Source: Pogona vitticeps | Lineage: Eukaryota > Chordata > Lepidosauria > Squamata > Agamidae | DNA: 64,000 bases | Direction: 5' to 3' | NCBI RefSeq assembly: GCF_051106095.1 | Contig: NC_135785.1 | Location: 182,272,045 to 182,336,044, forward strand | Part shown: positions 1 through 9,698 of the stretch, in pieces | How positions within the stretch are numbered: position 1 is the stretch's first letter | Layout: each line of letters starts with the position of its first letter | Notes under the pieces: model-generated | Told to the model about the DNA's origin: nothing | Database searches by the model: none | The model's input: only the letters and a program-made list of their open reading frames with translations | Translations under genes and position numbers: made by a program

Positions 1-360
1 GGAGAGGGCCTTCTATGTTGCTGCTCCCAGACTCTGGAACTCCCTCCCACAGGAAGCTAGGCCGGCCCCATCTTTGCTGTCCTTAGCAAGCTGATGAAGA
101 CCTTTTTCTTCAGACAGGCTTGTCCTTAAAGACTGATAATCTGAGATGGAATTTAAATGGGTTGTTATGCTCTGTTGTTTTCAATATGCTTTAATATTGA
201 TTTTATTTATAATTTTAATATAGTACTTGTTTAAATCTTTTTAATATATTTGTATACTTACTGTTTTTAGCTTTTAAATACTGTTTTTAATTATGTAAGC
301 CACCTTGGGACATTTTAAGGAGAAAGATGGGATAAAAATATTTTAAATAAACAATAAATT
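1..360 (+). mobile_element. L2-clade LINE, 3' end fragment
   Basis: The first 110 bases translate to the conserved end of an L2-type reverse-transcriptase ORF (ERAFYVAAPRLWNSLP, then two stops), followed by a 3' UTR with the usual 'agccaccttgggacattttaaggagaaagatgggat' style ending and an A/T-rich tail with AATAAA-like repeats. The same protein ending is seen in the larger L2 copy at 58.5 kb. It is cut by the window edge, so its full length is unknown. Confidence 0.8.
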
Positions 361-1738
361 AATTCACTACACCATTGAAATAGAAACCTACCTTATACCC
401 TTTATCCATGACCAAATGAATCGATTCAGTATGCTGGCACACTGAACATGAAGCACACTGTTATCCTACAAGGTCTGACAACAATTATTGCAACAGATAC
501 TAGGCCCACTAACTATTATTTAAAATATTAACCCAATTTTACTAACCTTCATATCCCATATTTGACCCCGTACTATAATTTATGGTACCAGTGCTATGAT
601 GCTAAGGGTAGTTTAATTGTCATTGCAGTGCAATTATGCTGAGAATTACAATAAATACAGATATTAGAATTCAGACCTACAATAAAATGAATTATATACT
701 AATTAGTAAGTACTAGAAGCATGCAAGGATTCCTTCCTCCATTTCAGGATTCCATTCACTCTTATTATAAGCCATTGAGTCAGAACTGAGTTTTAATCAC
801 CATAATAGGGCTTTCAAGGTAAGGAGTGGTTTTCCTATTTCCACTATCCCAGTGAATTTCCATGTCTCCAAGTGGGGATTCAAACACTGGTCTATGAAGT
901 TCTAGTCCATCACCCTATCCGCCACACTGTATTGTGGAACACCCCTATTTAACTCCTATTCCAAGCACTCGAATCTCCTTTACTTCTTGTTCCATTTATT
1001 AGCATTACATTGTCTTGCCATTCACTTTTACCTTCAGGGACAATAGAGAAGACTGGAGAAGTGTCACTGTTTGTTATCTGGCTGCCATTCTATCATCTCC
1101 ACACACACCCAAACCAAATCCCCCCCAAGGATGTGTCATAGGGGCAGCACTGGGTCTTGGAGATATTCCAATTATCTCAGTTCTTCAGAGATTAAGCATA
1201 TTAGATGGTAGGTAGCCCAGTGAATGGTCAGATGATCAGACAGTTAACATGACTGAGTTTGTCCTCTGACCTTCACTCTGGCAATTCAAAGTAATGAAAT
1301 TTGGCATCCCAGAGGACAGCATATTCAGAATCTTTACAAAAAGATCTTCAAAAGAAAAAGAAAAAAACAGGAATTCTCATTTGCGGCCAACTTGTTTTAG
1401 ACTTGCTTGTCATCTTAAACAGTTTTTATTTGTTTTGCCTAAAGCAGTGGGATGTGTCAAATGTTTATTGTACCACAGCATTGACAGAATAAAAGAACTT
1501 TTCAGGGACAAGCACTGACAACTTCATCTGCTGCTTGAGCTGAAGCAGCATGTACGACACAAAGGAGTACTGATATTTTATGAGGAAAATGAGTTTGTCC
1601 AAAAATTCCTTGGGAAGTGAAAGATTGATAATTTCTTCAACATGAATTGTCTCACTCATGCTCTGTTTTCCAAATATGAACACTCACAGGTAAAATCAAA
1701 TAAAATATAAAGGTGTGTCCTGTCTCTTATAAATTAAT
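361..1738. other. Gene-free stretch with one SINE
   Basis: No coding exon, RNA gene or regulatory site could be supported here. The only repeat recognised is the minus-strand SINE at about 755-935. The last part (from 1739) is the host sequence that is repeated after the LTR element. Confidence 0.5.
755..935 (-). mobile_element. Sauria-type tRNA-derived SINE (old copy)
   Basis: Read on the minus strand this has a tRNA-like head (gtggcggatagggtgatggac, then a box-B-like gtttgaatcccc) and, further on, the module aaaccactccttaccttgaaa and a 'cagttctgactcaatggc' tail. This head plus BovB-like tail is the layout of Sauria SINEs, which are mobilised by BovB LINEs. Divergent, so probably old. Confidence 0.65.
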
Positions 1739-1966
1739 ATATTCAGTCTGCTCCAGGGACTTCTCTTAAATGTCTGCTCAGTAGGTTTACAATTTTATAC
1801 TTCTTTAGTTGGAACTCAATTAACACGTATTTTTAATTCAACACACTGCACTGTAAGTCTTTTCTCATATAACAGAGTTTTTAGTAAAGATTCCATGTCA
1901 ACAATATTGATTTTTTTTTTAAAAAAAGAGTCTTGAGTATTCCATGGATAACATTATAGTACAGTT
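1739..1966. repeat. Upstream copy of a 228-bp host-flank duplication around the LTR element
   Basis: This segment (atattcag ... gtacagtt) occurs again at 6965-7192, directly after the 3' LTR. Both copies are 228 bp and, by eye, differ at a single base in the T/A run. The upstream copy runs straight into the middle of an LTR through a shared 'gtt' (1964-1966). The length is far beyond the 4-6 bp that an LTR integrase duplicates, so this is not an ordinary target-site duplication. Confidence 0.9.
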
Positions 1967-2185
1967 CTGTGTGAACCAAACTGTGTGTATGTATGAGTGA
2001 AACTAAGCCACGTTACTAAATCTTATTCACCTGATCATTTTATTTTGCCTGTGTGTTGTTTTAAATAAACCTTATTCTTTTATTTGTTGAAAATCCATCC
2101 CTGGTCTGTGTGACTTCTTATAGGGAATGGTTGGTGGCAGCTTAGTTAAAGTGTGGCAGATCCCAGTAGGTCTGGGTTTGTCACA
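1964..2185 (+). repeat. Partial 5' LTR
   Basis: Corresponds base for base to 6743-6964 of the 3' LTR. It contains an AATAAA within 'ttttaaataaacc' and ends in 'gtcaca', the same terminal CA as the 3' LTR. It begins at the junction with the duplicated host flank, sharing 'gtt' with it. Confidence 0.9.
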
Positions 2186-2625
2186 TTGATTGGTGTCCAG
2201 CGTGTGGGATACGACTGGTCCAGTTGTCCAGTGGTACGGCAAAGCCTTGGCAAGTGTGCCCAGAGCAAGGGGGGTCTAGTCAGGGACAATCTGAGAGCAC
2301 GTAGGTAATCTTCTAGGTGTACCTCACGGGGGGGTGCGCTAGTAGAAGAACGTGTAACCTCAGATTGGGGACTAGATTAGGGAGCTCTGAGGCAGCCTGT
2401 TTTGGCGGGAAAAAAGCTGAGGCAAAACTGTGTAGTAGCAGTGATCTAGCCTGCCTGCTGAGAGGCCCAGCAGAGGGGGGTGGACTCCGGCTGGCTACAG
2501 TTGCAAGTAGTGCTGAAGGACAGCAGCAATCTATAGGGAAAGCTGGTTCTGAGGCAAAAGAAAAAAAAAGTGGTCGTTTTATTTTGAGGCTTGACTTTTT
2601 AAAGCAGCCTGCTCTGGGGGGAATT
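2186..2625 (+). other. LTR element leader, with putative primer-binding site
   Basis: The sequence right after the 5' LTR (tgattggtgtccagcgtgtg) is where the tRNA primer-binding site must lie. It contains TGG at the expected side, but I could not assign a tRNA with certainty. The frame of the main ORF is open upstream to an ATG at 2317, but the ATG at 2626 (MPLTRSQMAEM) is the more likely gag start because a charged, acidic gag-like N-terminus begins there. Confidence 0.5.
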
Positions 2626-5600
2626 ATGCCCTTGACTCGAAGCCAAATGGCAGAAATGGGTGAAGTGAAAGACCCCCAGGTAGACCAAGGTTCTGAGGAT
2701 GAATTTGGCTCAGTGCAGGGTGACAGCACGGGAGAGCAGAACCCAGAACTCAGAAAATTGCTCCTAGCCCAACAGCATGAACTGAGGGTGAGGGAAATGG
2801 AGGAAAGATTAGAGAGAGAAAGAAGGGAAGAAAGAGAAAGGCAATTTGAAATGGAGCAAAGGGAAAGAGAGAAACAAAGGCAATTTGAATTGGAATTGCA
2901 GAGAGAGAAAATGGCGTTTGAATTAAGAAAACTAGAACTGATGAATCAGAACAATAATAACAATAGGGATTCTGAGGGAGGCCAATTGTCTAAGGCTGAC
3001 CTGAAGAAATTCCCTGTGTACCACAAGGGAGATTGTCCTGAGGTGTTCTTTTCCTTAGTGGAAAGAGCGTTTGTGGACTTCTCAGTGAGGGAAACTGAGA
3101 AGATGACCATCATGCGATCTTTAATCAGTGGTAGCCTGGCTGAAGTCTATGCCGAGATGCCTGAGGAACTGATGAAAGATTTTGCAGAGTTTAAAAAACT
3201 GGTGTTTGCAAGACATGGGATAAATGCGGAACAGCTGAGGCAAAGATTCAGGTCCCTCACAAAGAAACCAGAGCAGACTTTTACCCAAGTGGGGGCTCAA
3301 TTGGTGAGGCTGCTAGAGAAATGGCTATCTCAGGAGGGGACAGAGACCTTTCAGCAGCTCAAAGACTTGATAGCGCTGGAACAGTTCTATTCAGTCCTGC
3401 ATGGGGAACTGAAATTCCAGGTGAGGGAAAGGAAACCAAAATCTGTGGCAGAAGCAGCCGAGATCGCAGATTTTATTTCCCAAATAAGAAAGCCCTTGGG
3501 TGAGGGGAAATCTGTGGGAAAACCTAAAGAAACCTACAGCAAGTACTCTCAGGGACCAGGGAAAAGCCAGCAAGGGGGAGGGGCCCATGGTGCAGGGAAG
3601 CCCTCAGAAATGAAACCAAGACCTCAGATTTTGGAGGGAAAACCAAAACAAGATGAGAGAGAATCAAAATACACCAGAAAATGTTATTTCTGTCAGGGAA
3701 AGGGCCATCTAATCTCAGAGTGTGAGAAATTAAAGCAGCTAAAAGGAATTGTGCCTCAGGATTCGAGTGGGACCAAGCCAAAAGCTGTGTTCTGTGTACA
3801 GAAAGAGCAAGGCTCATTGTCACTGAGGGAGCCTGTTGCCATGGCTACTCAATCTGGAACAGCTACATCTGCTGATCAGGCTGAGGGAAATGGTCCTCTT
3901 GTAGAGGTCAGGCGCTGCCTGCTGGTGAGAACAGATTCTCAGTTGTTTGAGACAGCAGGGGTGGACGTAGGAATACTTGGCCATCAGTATCGGGGGCTGC
4001 GGGACACTTGTTCTCAGGTGACCCTGTGCCATCCAGATATTATTCCTAGGGAATATCTAATCCCAAATGAGAGCATGAAGGTGGCAGGGATTGAGGGGCA
4101 GGTGATTTCACTGCCAGTCGCGGAGGTACCTGTCAACTTTCAAGGCTGGAGGGGAGTTTGGCGGCTAGCGATTTCATCGACTCTGCCAGCAGCCGTGCTC
4201 GTGGGAAATGACCTGGCTGAACATGTGAAACGGGTGCTAGTGATTACACGTTCACAAGCCACCGCGGGGACAGTTCAAGGGGGTAATGATGAGCCAGAGA
4301 CGGAAGCAGAGGGGAGTTCAGAAGCTGTGGTGGAAACCTTAACCACAGACAGCAGATTTGGACAAGAGCAAAAGGCAGACGCCACTCTCCAGAAGTGTTT
4401 TGAACAGGTGACTGACGCCCAGCTAACACCTGAAACCCCAGTGAGATTTCTGGAGAAAAAGGGGATTTTATATAGAGAGACCCTGAGGAATATCTCAAAA
4501 GGGGGAGATGGGATCAGAAGTCAGCTGGTGGTACCTGAAAAGTATCGCCCCATGATCTTACAAAGGGGGCACTCTGACATGTTTGCTGCACACTTAGGGG
4601 TGAACAAAACACAGCAGAGAATCACACAGAATTTTTACTGGCCTGACATAGGGAAGCAGATCAGGGAGTTCTGTAAACAATGTGATGTGTGTCAAAGGCA
4701 GGGGAATAACCGCGACAGGACCAAAGCCAAGTTGTGCCCTTTGCCTGTGATTGGCACTCCGTTCAAATGCATAGGGGTGGATATTGTGGGACCTTTGCCC
4801 AAGGCCACAAAGAGGGGGAACAGGTTCATTCTCACCATTGTGGACCATGCCACGAGGTACCCTGAAGCCATACCCTTGACTAACATTGAAACTAACACAG
4901 TGGCAGATGCCTTGGTGGGGTATATGTCCAGGATGGGATTTGCCTCAGAAATAATCACAGATTTGGGAGCATCGTTCACATCGAAGCTCATGAAACGCTT
5001 ATGGCAAATCTGTGGAATTAAGCACAAGGAAACCACTGCTTATCACCCTGAAAGTAAGGGGTTAACTGAGAAGTTCAATGGGACTCTAATGCGCATGATT
5101 AGGGCTTACTTGGCAGAGAGTCCAAACAATTGGGACCAGAAGCTGCAATCCCTTTTGTTTGCTTATCGATCAGTGCCACAAGCCAGTACCGGGTTCAGTC
5201 CATTTGAACTTTTATTTGGGAGAAGGGTGAAAGGGCCCCTTGATCTGATCAAACAACATTGGGAGCAGATCACCCAGGATGACCCACAAGATGTTGTGAC
5301 AGATATAGACTCTTTAAGGAATGACCTAAAGAGAAACCTAGAGCTAGCAGCAGAGACCCTGCAAGCTCAAAAGGTCAGAAAGAAAGCCTGGTGTGTCCAG
5401 AGAGCCGGGGAGAGGCACTTTAACCCAGGGGAGGGAGTGCTTTGGCCTAGGCTCTGCAAAGAAAACAAACTGCAGCTGGGTAGCCCAGAAGTAAAGTGCT
5501 TGGGTCACATAGTAGGGGGAGGAGTGATAAAACCCCTGGAGGCCAAAATAGAAGCTGTTCGTGATTGGCCTAGACCCAACACCAAGAAAAAAGTCAAATC

Positions 5601-6171
5601 ATTTCTTGGGTTGGTGGGCTACTACAGAAAGTTCATCCCGAGGTTTAGCGAGATAGCGACTCCGCTGACCGATCTGACGCGGAAGAAGACTGATGACCGC
5701 ATCCCGTGGACCAGCGACTGTGAGGAGGCGTTCCAGAGGTTGAAGGAGGCCCTCATCAACTATCCAGTGCTGCGTGCTCCAGACTTCGACCGGGAGTTCA
5801 TCATCTACACCGATGCGTCTAACAGCGGGGTAGGAGCAGTTCTTTGCCAGGAGGATGAGAATGGTGACCAGCATCCAGTGTCCTACCTGAGTAGGAAACT
5901 CCAGAAAGGTGAGAGACATTTGGCAACCGTGGAGAAGGAGTGTTTGGCCATAGTCTACGCGATCCAGAAGGCCAAGCCTTACATCTGGGGGAGACATTTT
6001 GTTCTGTGCACTGACTATTCACCACTGCAATGGTTAAAGACAATGAAAACCCACAATAGCAAACTTATGAGGTGGGCTTTAAACCTACAGGACTATGACT
6101 TTGAAGTGAAGGTGGTCAGAGGGTCAGTGAACTGTGTTGCTGACGCCTTGTCAAGAAGACCTGAAGAATGA
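2626..6171 (+). CDS. LTR retrotransposon gag-pol reading frame (fossil)
   Basis: An open frame of about 1,180 codons (1,284 if counted from 2317). Counting from the ATG at 2317: a charged E/R-rich coiled-coil-like stretch at about 150-205; a gag domain at about 225-400; one CCHC zinc knuckle (CYFCQGKGHLISEC) near 456; a protease-like region at about 530-640; the integrase HHCC finger (HSDMFAAHLGV ... CKQCDVC) at about 750-792; integrase core with GVDIVGPL, ITDLGASF and an ESKGLTEKFNG block at about 820-925; the end of RT with its thumb/connection motif (CLGHIVGGG ... FLGLVGYYRKFIPRF) at about 1060-1105; and RNase H (IIYTDASNSGVGAVL) from about 1160. The polymerase is incomplete, so the element is not autonomous. 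The order gag-PR-INT-RT-RH is unlike most Ty3/gypsy elements. Confidence 0.85.
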   Translation: MPLTRSQMAEMGEVKDPQVDQGSEDEFGSVQGDSTGEQNPELRKLLLAQQHELRVREMEERLERERREERERQFEMEQREREKQRQFELELQREKMAFELRKLELMNQNNNNNRDSEGGQLSKADLKKFPVYHKGDCPEVFFSLVERAFVDFSVRETEKMTIMRSLISGSLAEVYAEMPEELMKDFAEFKKLVFARHGINAEQLRQRFRSLTKKPEQTFTQVGAQLVRLLEKWLSQEGTETFQQLKDLIALEQFYSVLHGELKFQVRERKPKSVAEAAEIADFISQIRKPLGEGKSVGKPKETYSKYSQGPGKSQQGGGAHGAGKPSEMKPRPQILEGKPKQDERESKYTRKCYFCQGKGHLISECEKLKQLKGIVPQDSSGTKPKAVFCVQKEQGSLSLREPVAMATQSGTATSADQAEGNGPLVEVRRCLLVRTDSQLFETAGVDVGILGHQYRGLRDTCSQVTLCHPDIIPREYLIPNESMKVAGIEGQVISLPVAEVPVNFQGWRGVWRLAISSTLPAAVLVGNDLAEHVKRVLVITRSQATAGTVQGGNDEPETEAEGSSEAVVETLTTDSRFGQEQKADATLQKCFEQVTDAQLTPETPVRFLEKKGILYRETLRNISKGGDGIRSQLVVPEKYRPMILQRGHSDMFAAHLGVNKTQQRITQNFYWPDIGKQIREFCKQCDVCQRQGNNRDRTKAKLCPLPVIGTPFKCIGVDIVGPLPKATKRGNRFILTIVDHATRYPEAIPLTNIETNTVADALVGYMSRMGFASEIITDLGASFTSKLMKRLWQICGIKHKETTAYHPESKGLTEKFNGTLMRMIRAYLAESPNNWDQKLQSLLFAYRSVPQASTGFSPFELLFGRRVKGPLDLIKQHWEQITQDDPQDVVTDIDSLRNDLKRNLELAAETLQAQKVRKKAWCVQRAGERHFNPGEGVLWPRLCKENKLQLGSPEVKCLGHIVGGGVIKPLEAKIEAVRDWPRPNTKKKVKSFLGLVGYYRKFIPRFSEIATPLTDLTRKKTDDRIPWTSDCEEAFQRLKEALINYPVLRAPDFDREFIIYTDASNSGVGAVLCQEDENGDQHPVSYLSRKLQKGERHLATVEKECLAIVYAIQKAKPYIWGRHFVLCTDYSPLQWLKTMKTHNSKLMRWALNLQDYDFEVKVVRGSVNCVADALSRRPEE

Positions 6172-6433
6172 AGACGGCGAAAGAAACATGGACTATGTAT
6201 ATATATTGATGACAAAGGTTAAATGTACCTGTTTTTTTTGAATTTGGTTTGTAAGAATAAAGGTAAATTGATGTAATGTATATGGTAAATGTTTAAATGC
6301 CTAATTGATATGGTTAACTTAGAATGTAAGTATAAGTAAGTATGATATTGTATGTATAACTGGTTTTGTGTGTTTTATTCAGGTTGTTTTTTGGGAAAAA
6401 GCACCTTAGCTTTCCCCCTACAAAACAACTTAT

Positions 6434-6445
6434 AAAGAGGGGAGG
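6434..6445 (+). other. Polypurine tract of LTR element
   Basis: A purine-rich run (aaagaggggagg) sits immediately before the TGTTAC start of the 3' LTR, where second-strand priming occurs in LTR retrotransposons. Confidence 0.75.
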
Positions 6446-6964
6446 TGTTACATACAGCACTGATGTTACCTGTCTGTCATGGGTTTGGAGGGAAAGTTCC
6501 ATCCTATGGGGAGTGGAAGGCGGGACATCAGGAGGAGGGGCTGTACTGTATATATATGTGATGCGTGTGTGGAGAAGTTTAGACGCTGGGATGTGAAGAA
6601 GCAGCAGCTGGGAAGAAGAAGCTGGTGTGGGAGTCTGTGTGTCAGACAGGGTACTACTGTGTGTCAGTACCAACCTGATAGGTTCAGGTGTCTGTTGGTT
6701 AGCCAGAACTGATAGGTTCAGGGTCTGTGCTTTAAGTTAAGGGTTCTGTGTGAACCAAACTGTGTGTATGTATGAGTGAAACTAAGCCACGTTACTAAAT
6801 CTTATTCACCTGATCATTTTATTTTGCCTGTGTGTTGTTTTAAATAAACCTTATTCTTTTATTTGTTGAAAATCCATCCCTGGTCTGTGTGACTTCTTAT
6901 AGGGAATGGTTGGTGGCAGCTTAGTTAAAGTGTGGCAGATCCCAGTAGGTCTGGGTTTGTCACA
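6446..6964 (+). repeat. Complete 3' LTR, 519 bp
   Basis: Starts TGTTACA and ends TGTCACA, giving the TG...CA ends and short terminal inverted repeat expected of an LTR. A TATA-like stretch lies at about 6548-6556 (tatatatat) and an AATAAA at about 6843. Its last 222 bases match the 5' copy exactly. Confidence 0.9.
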
Positions 6965-7192
6965 ATATTCAGTCTGCTCCAGGGACTTCTCTTAAATGTC
7001 TGCTCAGTAGGTTTACAATTTTATACTTCTTTAGTTGGAACTCAATTAACACGTATTTTTAATTCAACACACTGCACTGTAAGTCTTTTCTCATATAACA
7101 GAGTTTTTAGTAAAGATTCCATGTCAACAATATTGATTTTTTTTTAAAAAAAAGAGTCTTGAGTATTCCATGGATAACATTATAGTACAGTT
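6965..7192. repeat. Downstream copy of the 228-bp host-flank duplication
   Basis: Begins directly after the terminal CA of the 3' LTR and continues without a break into single-copy flank (agaacaaaag) at 7193. Nearly identical to 1739-1966. Because this copy is joined to flank on its right side, it is probably the original position, and the left copy was added. Confidence 0.9.
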
Positions 7193-7598
7193 AGAACAAA
7201 AGAGCTTTCAGAGAAGCTCAGTAAAAGCTTCTCCTAAGTTCTGGAGAGATTCATGGCTTCTTCTTTCAAACAGACCTTGTATATGCTATTTATCATTATT
7301 TATCAGTTGCATCTAAATCTGCCTTTGCTCCAATGTCAGATTGGTCAGTCTAAGAGAAAGTGTGACCAAATCAATGTTTCATGGTGTTGGAGTCTAGAAA
7401 TACTGCATGTCTTCTGCAAGTATTGAGATCGGTGTTAAAAATTGCATTCTCCGTCCCTGGACATATGCATTGAAATTTTCTTTCACAATTACAATGTGTG
7501 TTTGTGTGTGCACACATTTAGGCATTGAATAGGTATACTACGTTCTTCTTTTAAAAATTTCAAAATGTTGCAATGATACTTCTCACATCCAAGAATTA
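7193..7598. other. Gene-free stretch
   Basis: A+T-rich host sequence. I see no exon, RNA gene or recognisable repeat apart from a short TG-rich stretch near 7490-7515. Confidence 0.45.
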
Positions 7599-7681
7599 CG
7601 AGGGGGTGCTGATAGGTATTGAGCCTTTCCCAGAAAAAAAAAATGAGCTAGGAAGCTGTAACTGCCACACTATTCTACATA

Positions 7682-8645
7682 CAGTGGTGCCTCGCATAAC
7701 GTTTTTAATTGGTTCCAAAAAAAAAAACCTTATGCGAAAAAAACTTTATGCGAAACACCATTTCCCATAGAGATGCATTGGAAACTGGTTAATCCGTTCC
7801 AATAGGCACGGATTGCCGTCCTTAAGCGAAAAAACCCATAGGAAACATCGTTAAACGATACAATGTATCCTCCATTGGAATGTATTGTAGCTGACTCAAT
7901 AGGTTTCAATGGCTTTGCGAAGTCAATTTTTGCAAAATTAAGTGTGTCATAAAAGGGTCAAAAATGGTTTTAAATGCTTGGATTAGCTTCTGCACCCTCT
8001 AAAACGGATGCAAAAGTTAATTTGGCTTTGATCTGACTCTTCGTTAATTAATGGTGAATTTTTCCCCCAACTTTTGACAGCTGTCAAAATCTGACAGCTC
8101 CATTATTTCCTATGGGGGAAGAAAAAATTCACAAAAAATTAATGAAGACTCAGCAACTGTTCTAAATTCTTGGGTTCGTTAGAGGACCCCCTAAGTTGTG
8201 TGCAAACCTGATTTGGCTTTGATCTGAACTTTCGTTAATTTTTTGTAAATTGTTTTCTCCCCCATAGGAAAGCATGGAGCTGTCAGATTTTGACAGGTCC
8301 ATTGGTTCCTATGGGCCAAAAAACAAAAATTCACAAAAAATTAACGAAACGTCAGATCAAAGCCAAATCAGGTTTGCACATGACTTAAGGGGTCCTCTAA
8401 CGAATCCAAGCATTTAGAACCGTTTTGGACCCTTCTAAGACACTTTTTAAATTGAAAACAAAAAAAACGTTAAGCGAAGCAGGGGACCTAAAACCAAAAA
8501 CGTTAAGCGAAGCATGGTCCCAAAAACGCTATGCGAAAATCGCCCATAGGGAAAAACGTTATACGAAGCACAATCTGCCTCTGAAAAAATAAACGTTAAG
8601 CGAAAAAAACGTTAAACGAAGCAAACGTTAAGCGAGGCACCACTG
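7682..8645. mobile_element. Tigger/pogo-like non-autonomous foldback element (964 bp)
   Basis: Starts CAGTGGTGCCTCGC and ends GCGAGGCACCACTG, with TA on both sides (7680-7681 and 8646-8647). The TA duplication puts it in the Tc1/mariner superfamily, and the CAGTGG...CTCG type terminus resembles pogo/Tigger families from memory. The interior is a nearly palindromic foldback: the block around 8160-8260 (ttcgttagagg ... gatttggctttgatc) reappears inverted at about 8325-8405. No transposase. It sits inside the mariner remnant, so it is younger than that. Confidence 0.85.
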
Positions 8646-8647
8646 TA

Positions 8648-9090
8648 TTTCCCCAGGAAGTCAATGCACTTGCAATATCTGTCCTGCAGCTTCTTATGTC
8701 CCTGCAAATAAAATTCTTCCGACTGCTGGTGTAACCACTCATTTGCAGCATTAGTTGCCTCCAGAACACTCCCAAATTGTTATCCCTTTAGGTGTTTTTT
8801 GAGTTTGGGGAATAGATAATAGTCAGAAGGAGCTAGCTCAGGAGAATAGGGTGGATGGGGCATCACTTGAAAGCTTAAGGACATCAGTTTTGCTATTGTT
8901 TCACCTGCAGTGTGTGACAAGGCGCTGTCATGCAACAGGATGACACCTTTGGAGAACTTTCCTCAATGTTTTCCTTGATGTTTTGCCTCAGTTTCGTCAA
9001 TAAAGCACAGTAATATTTTGCAATGATGGTTGAACCCTGTTGGAGATAGTCCACTAGCAGAACTCCCTTTTTATCCGAAAAAACTGTTCT
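8648..9090 (-). pseudogene. mariner transposase, C-terminal half (D34D), frameshifted
   Basis: Minus-strand translation gives VFSDKKGVLLVDYLQQGST then IIAKYYCALLTKLRQNIKENI, the catalytic block GVILLHDSALSHTA, then PHPPYSPELAPSDYYLF, and a C-terminal FGSVLEATNAANEWLHQQSEEFY region. The two visible aspartates are 34 residues apart, which is the mariner DD34D spacing. The blocks lie in more than one frame (shifts fall between the KENI and GVILL blocks and again after KKHLKG), so it cannot make a full protein. The first catalytic D and the DNA-binding half are absent. Confidence 0.85.
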
Positions 9091-9130
9091 AAACCCTTAG
9101 GTACTACCCATCGGGAATAGGCTGGACTTG

Positions 9131-9345
9131 CTTGCTGGATAGCTCAGGGGGTTGGGTACCTGGCTGTGGAGCCACAGGTTGGGAGTTCCATTCCCCACTG
9201 TGCCTCCAGAGAGAAAAGCCAGCCTTGGGCAAGCTGCACAGTCCTGGGGTGCCCCCAGAAAAAGGGAAGGGTAAACCACTCCTGTGTATTTTCTAGCTAG
9301 AAAACCCCAATTGTGAGCATAAGTCAATTAGAATTGACTTGTTTA
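9131..9345 (+). mobile_element. Sauria-type tRNA-derived SINE
   Basis: The head is clearly tRNA-like (ggatagctcaggg D-arm/box A, gggagttccattcccc box B). The tail has the BovB-like module ggtaaaccactcctgtgtat, tagctagaaaacccc and 'cataagtcaattagaattg', then an ATT satellite, exactly as expected for BovB-mobilised Sauria SINEs. Confidence 0.8.
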
Positions 9346-9347
9346 CA

Positions 9348-9697
<350 letters not shown>

Positions 9698-9698
<1 letters not shown>

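Larger units (their letters stand above)
1964..6964 (+). mobile_element. Ty3/gypsy-superfamily LTR retrotransposon, Gmr1-like gene order, very young
   Basis: Parts in order: a partial 5' LTR copy (1964-2185), a leader with possible primer-binding site (from 2186), a gag-protease-integrase-RT end-RNase H reading frame (about 2626-6171), a purine-rich tract (about 6434-6445) and a complete 3' LTR (6446-6964). The two LTR copies are identical over all 222 shared bases by eye, so the insertion is recent. Integrase before RT/RNase H is the order known from Gmr1-type Ty3/gypsy elements (Goodwin and Poulter). The copy is not a complete functional element: its polymerase region and its 5' LTR are incomplete. 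Treat it as a recent fossil. Confidence 0.88.
7599..9107 (-). mobile_element. mariner-type DNA transposon remnant, split by a later insertion
   Basis: The left end (ta then cgagggggtgctgatagg, 7597 on) looks like a mariner terminal repeat next to a TA dinucleotide. The element resumes at 8646 after the inserted foldback element and runs to about 9107. Read on the minus strand the right piece encodes the C-terminal half of a mariner transposase. The far (5') half of the transposase and the other terminus are missing, so the copy is dead. Confidence 0.8.

Noticed and set aside
2313-6043. Several minus-strand open frames of 60-140 codons opposite the LTR element
   Set aside because: They are shadows of the long plus-strand frame and have no motifs of their own.
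9131-9200. tRNA gene suggested by ggatagctcaggg and gggagttccattcccc
   Set aside because: Followed by a Sauria-SINE body and BovB-like tail, so a SINE head.
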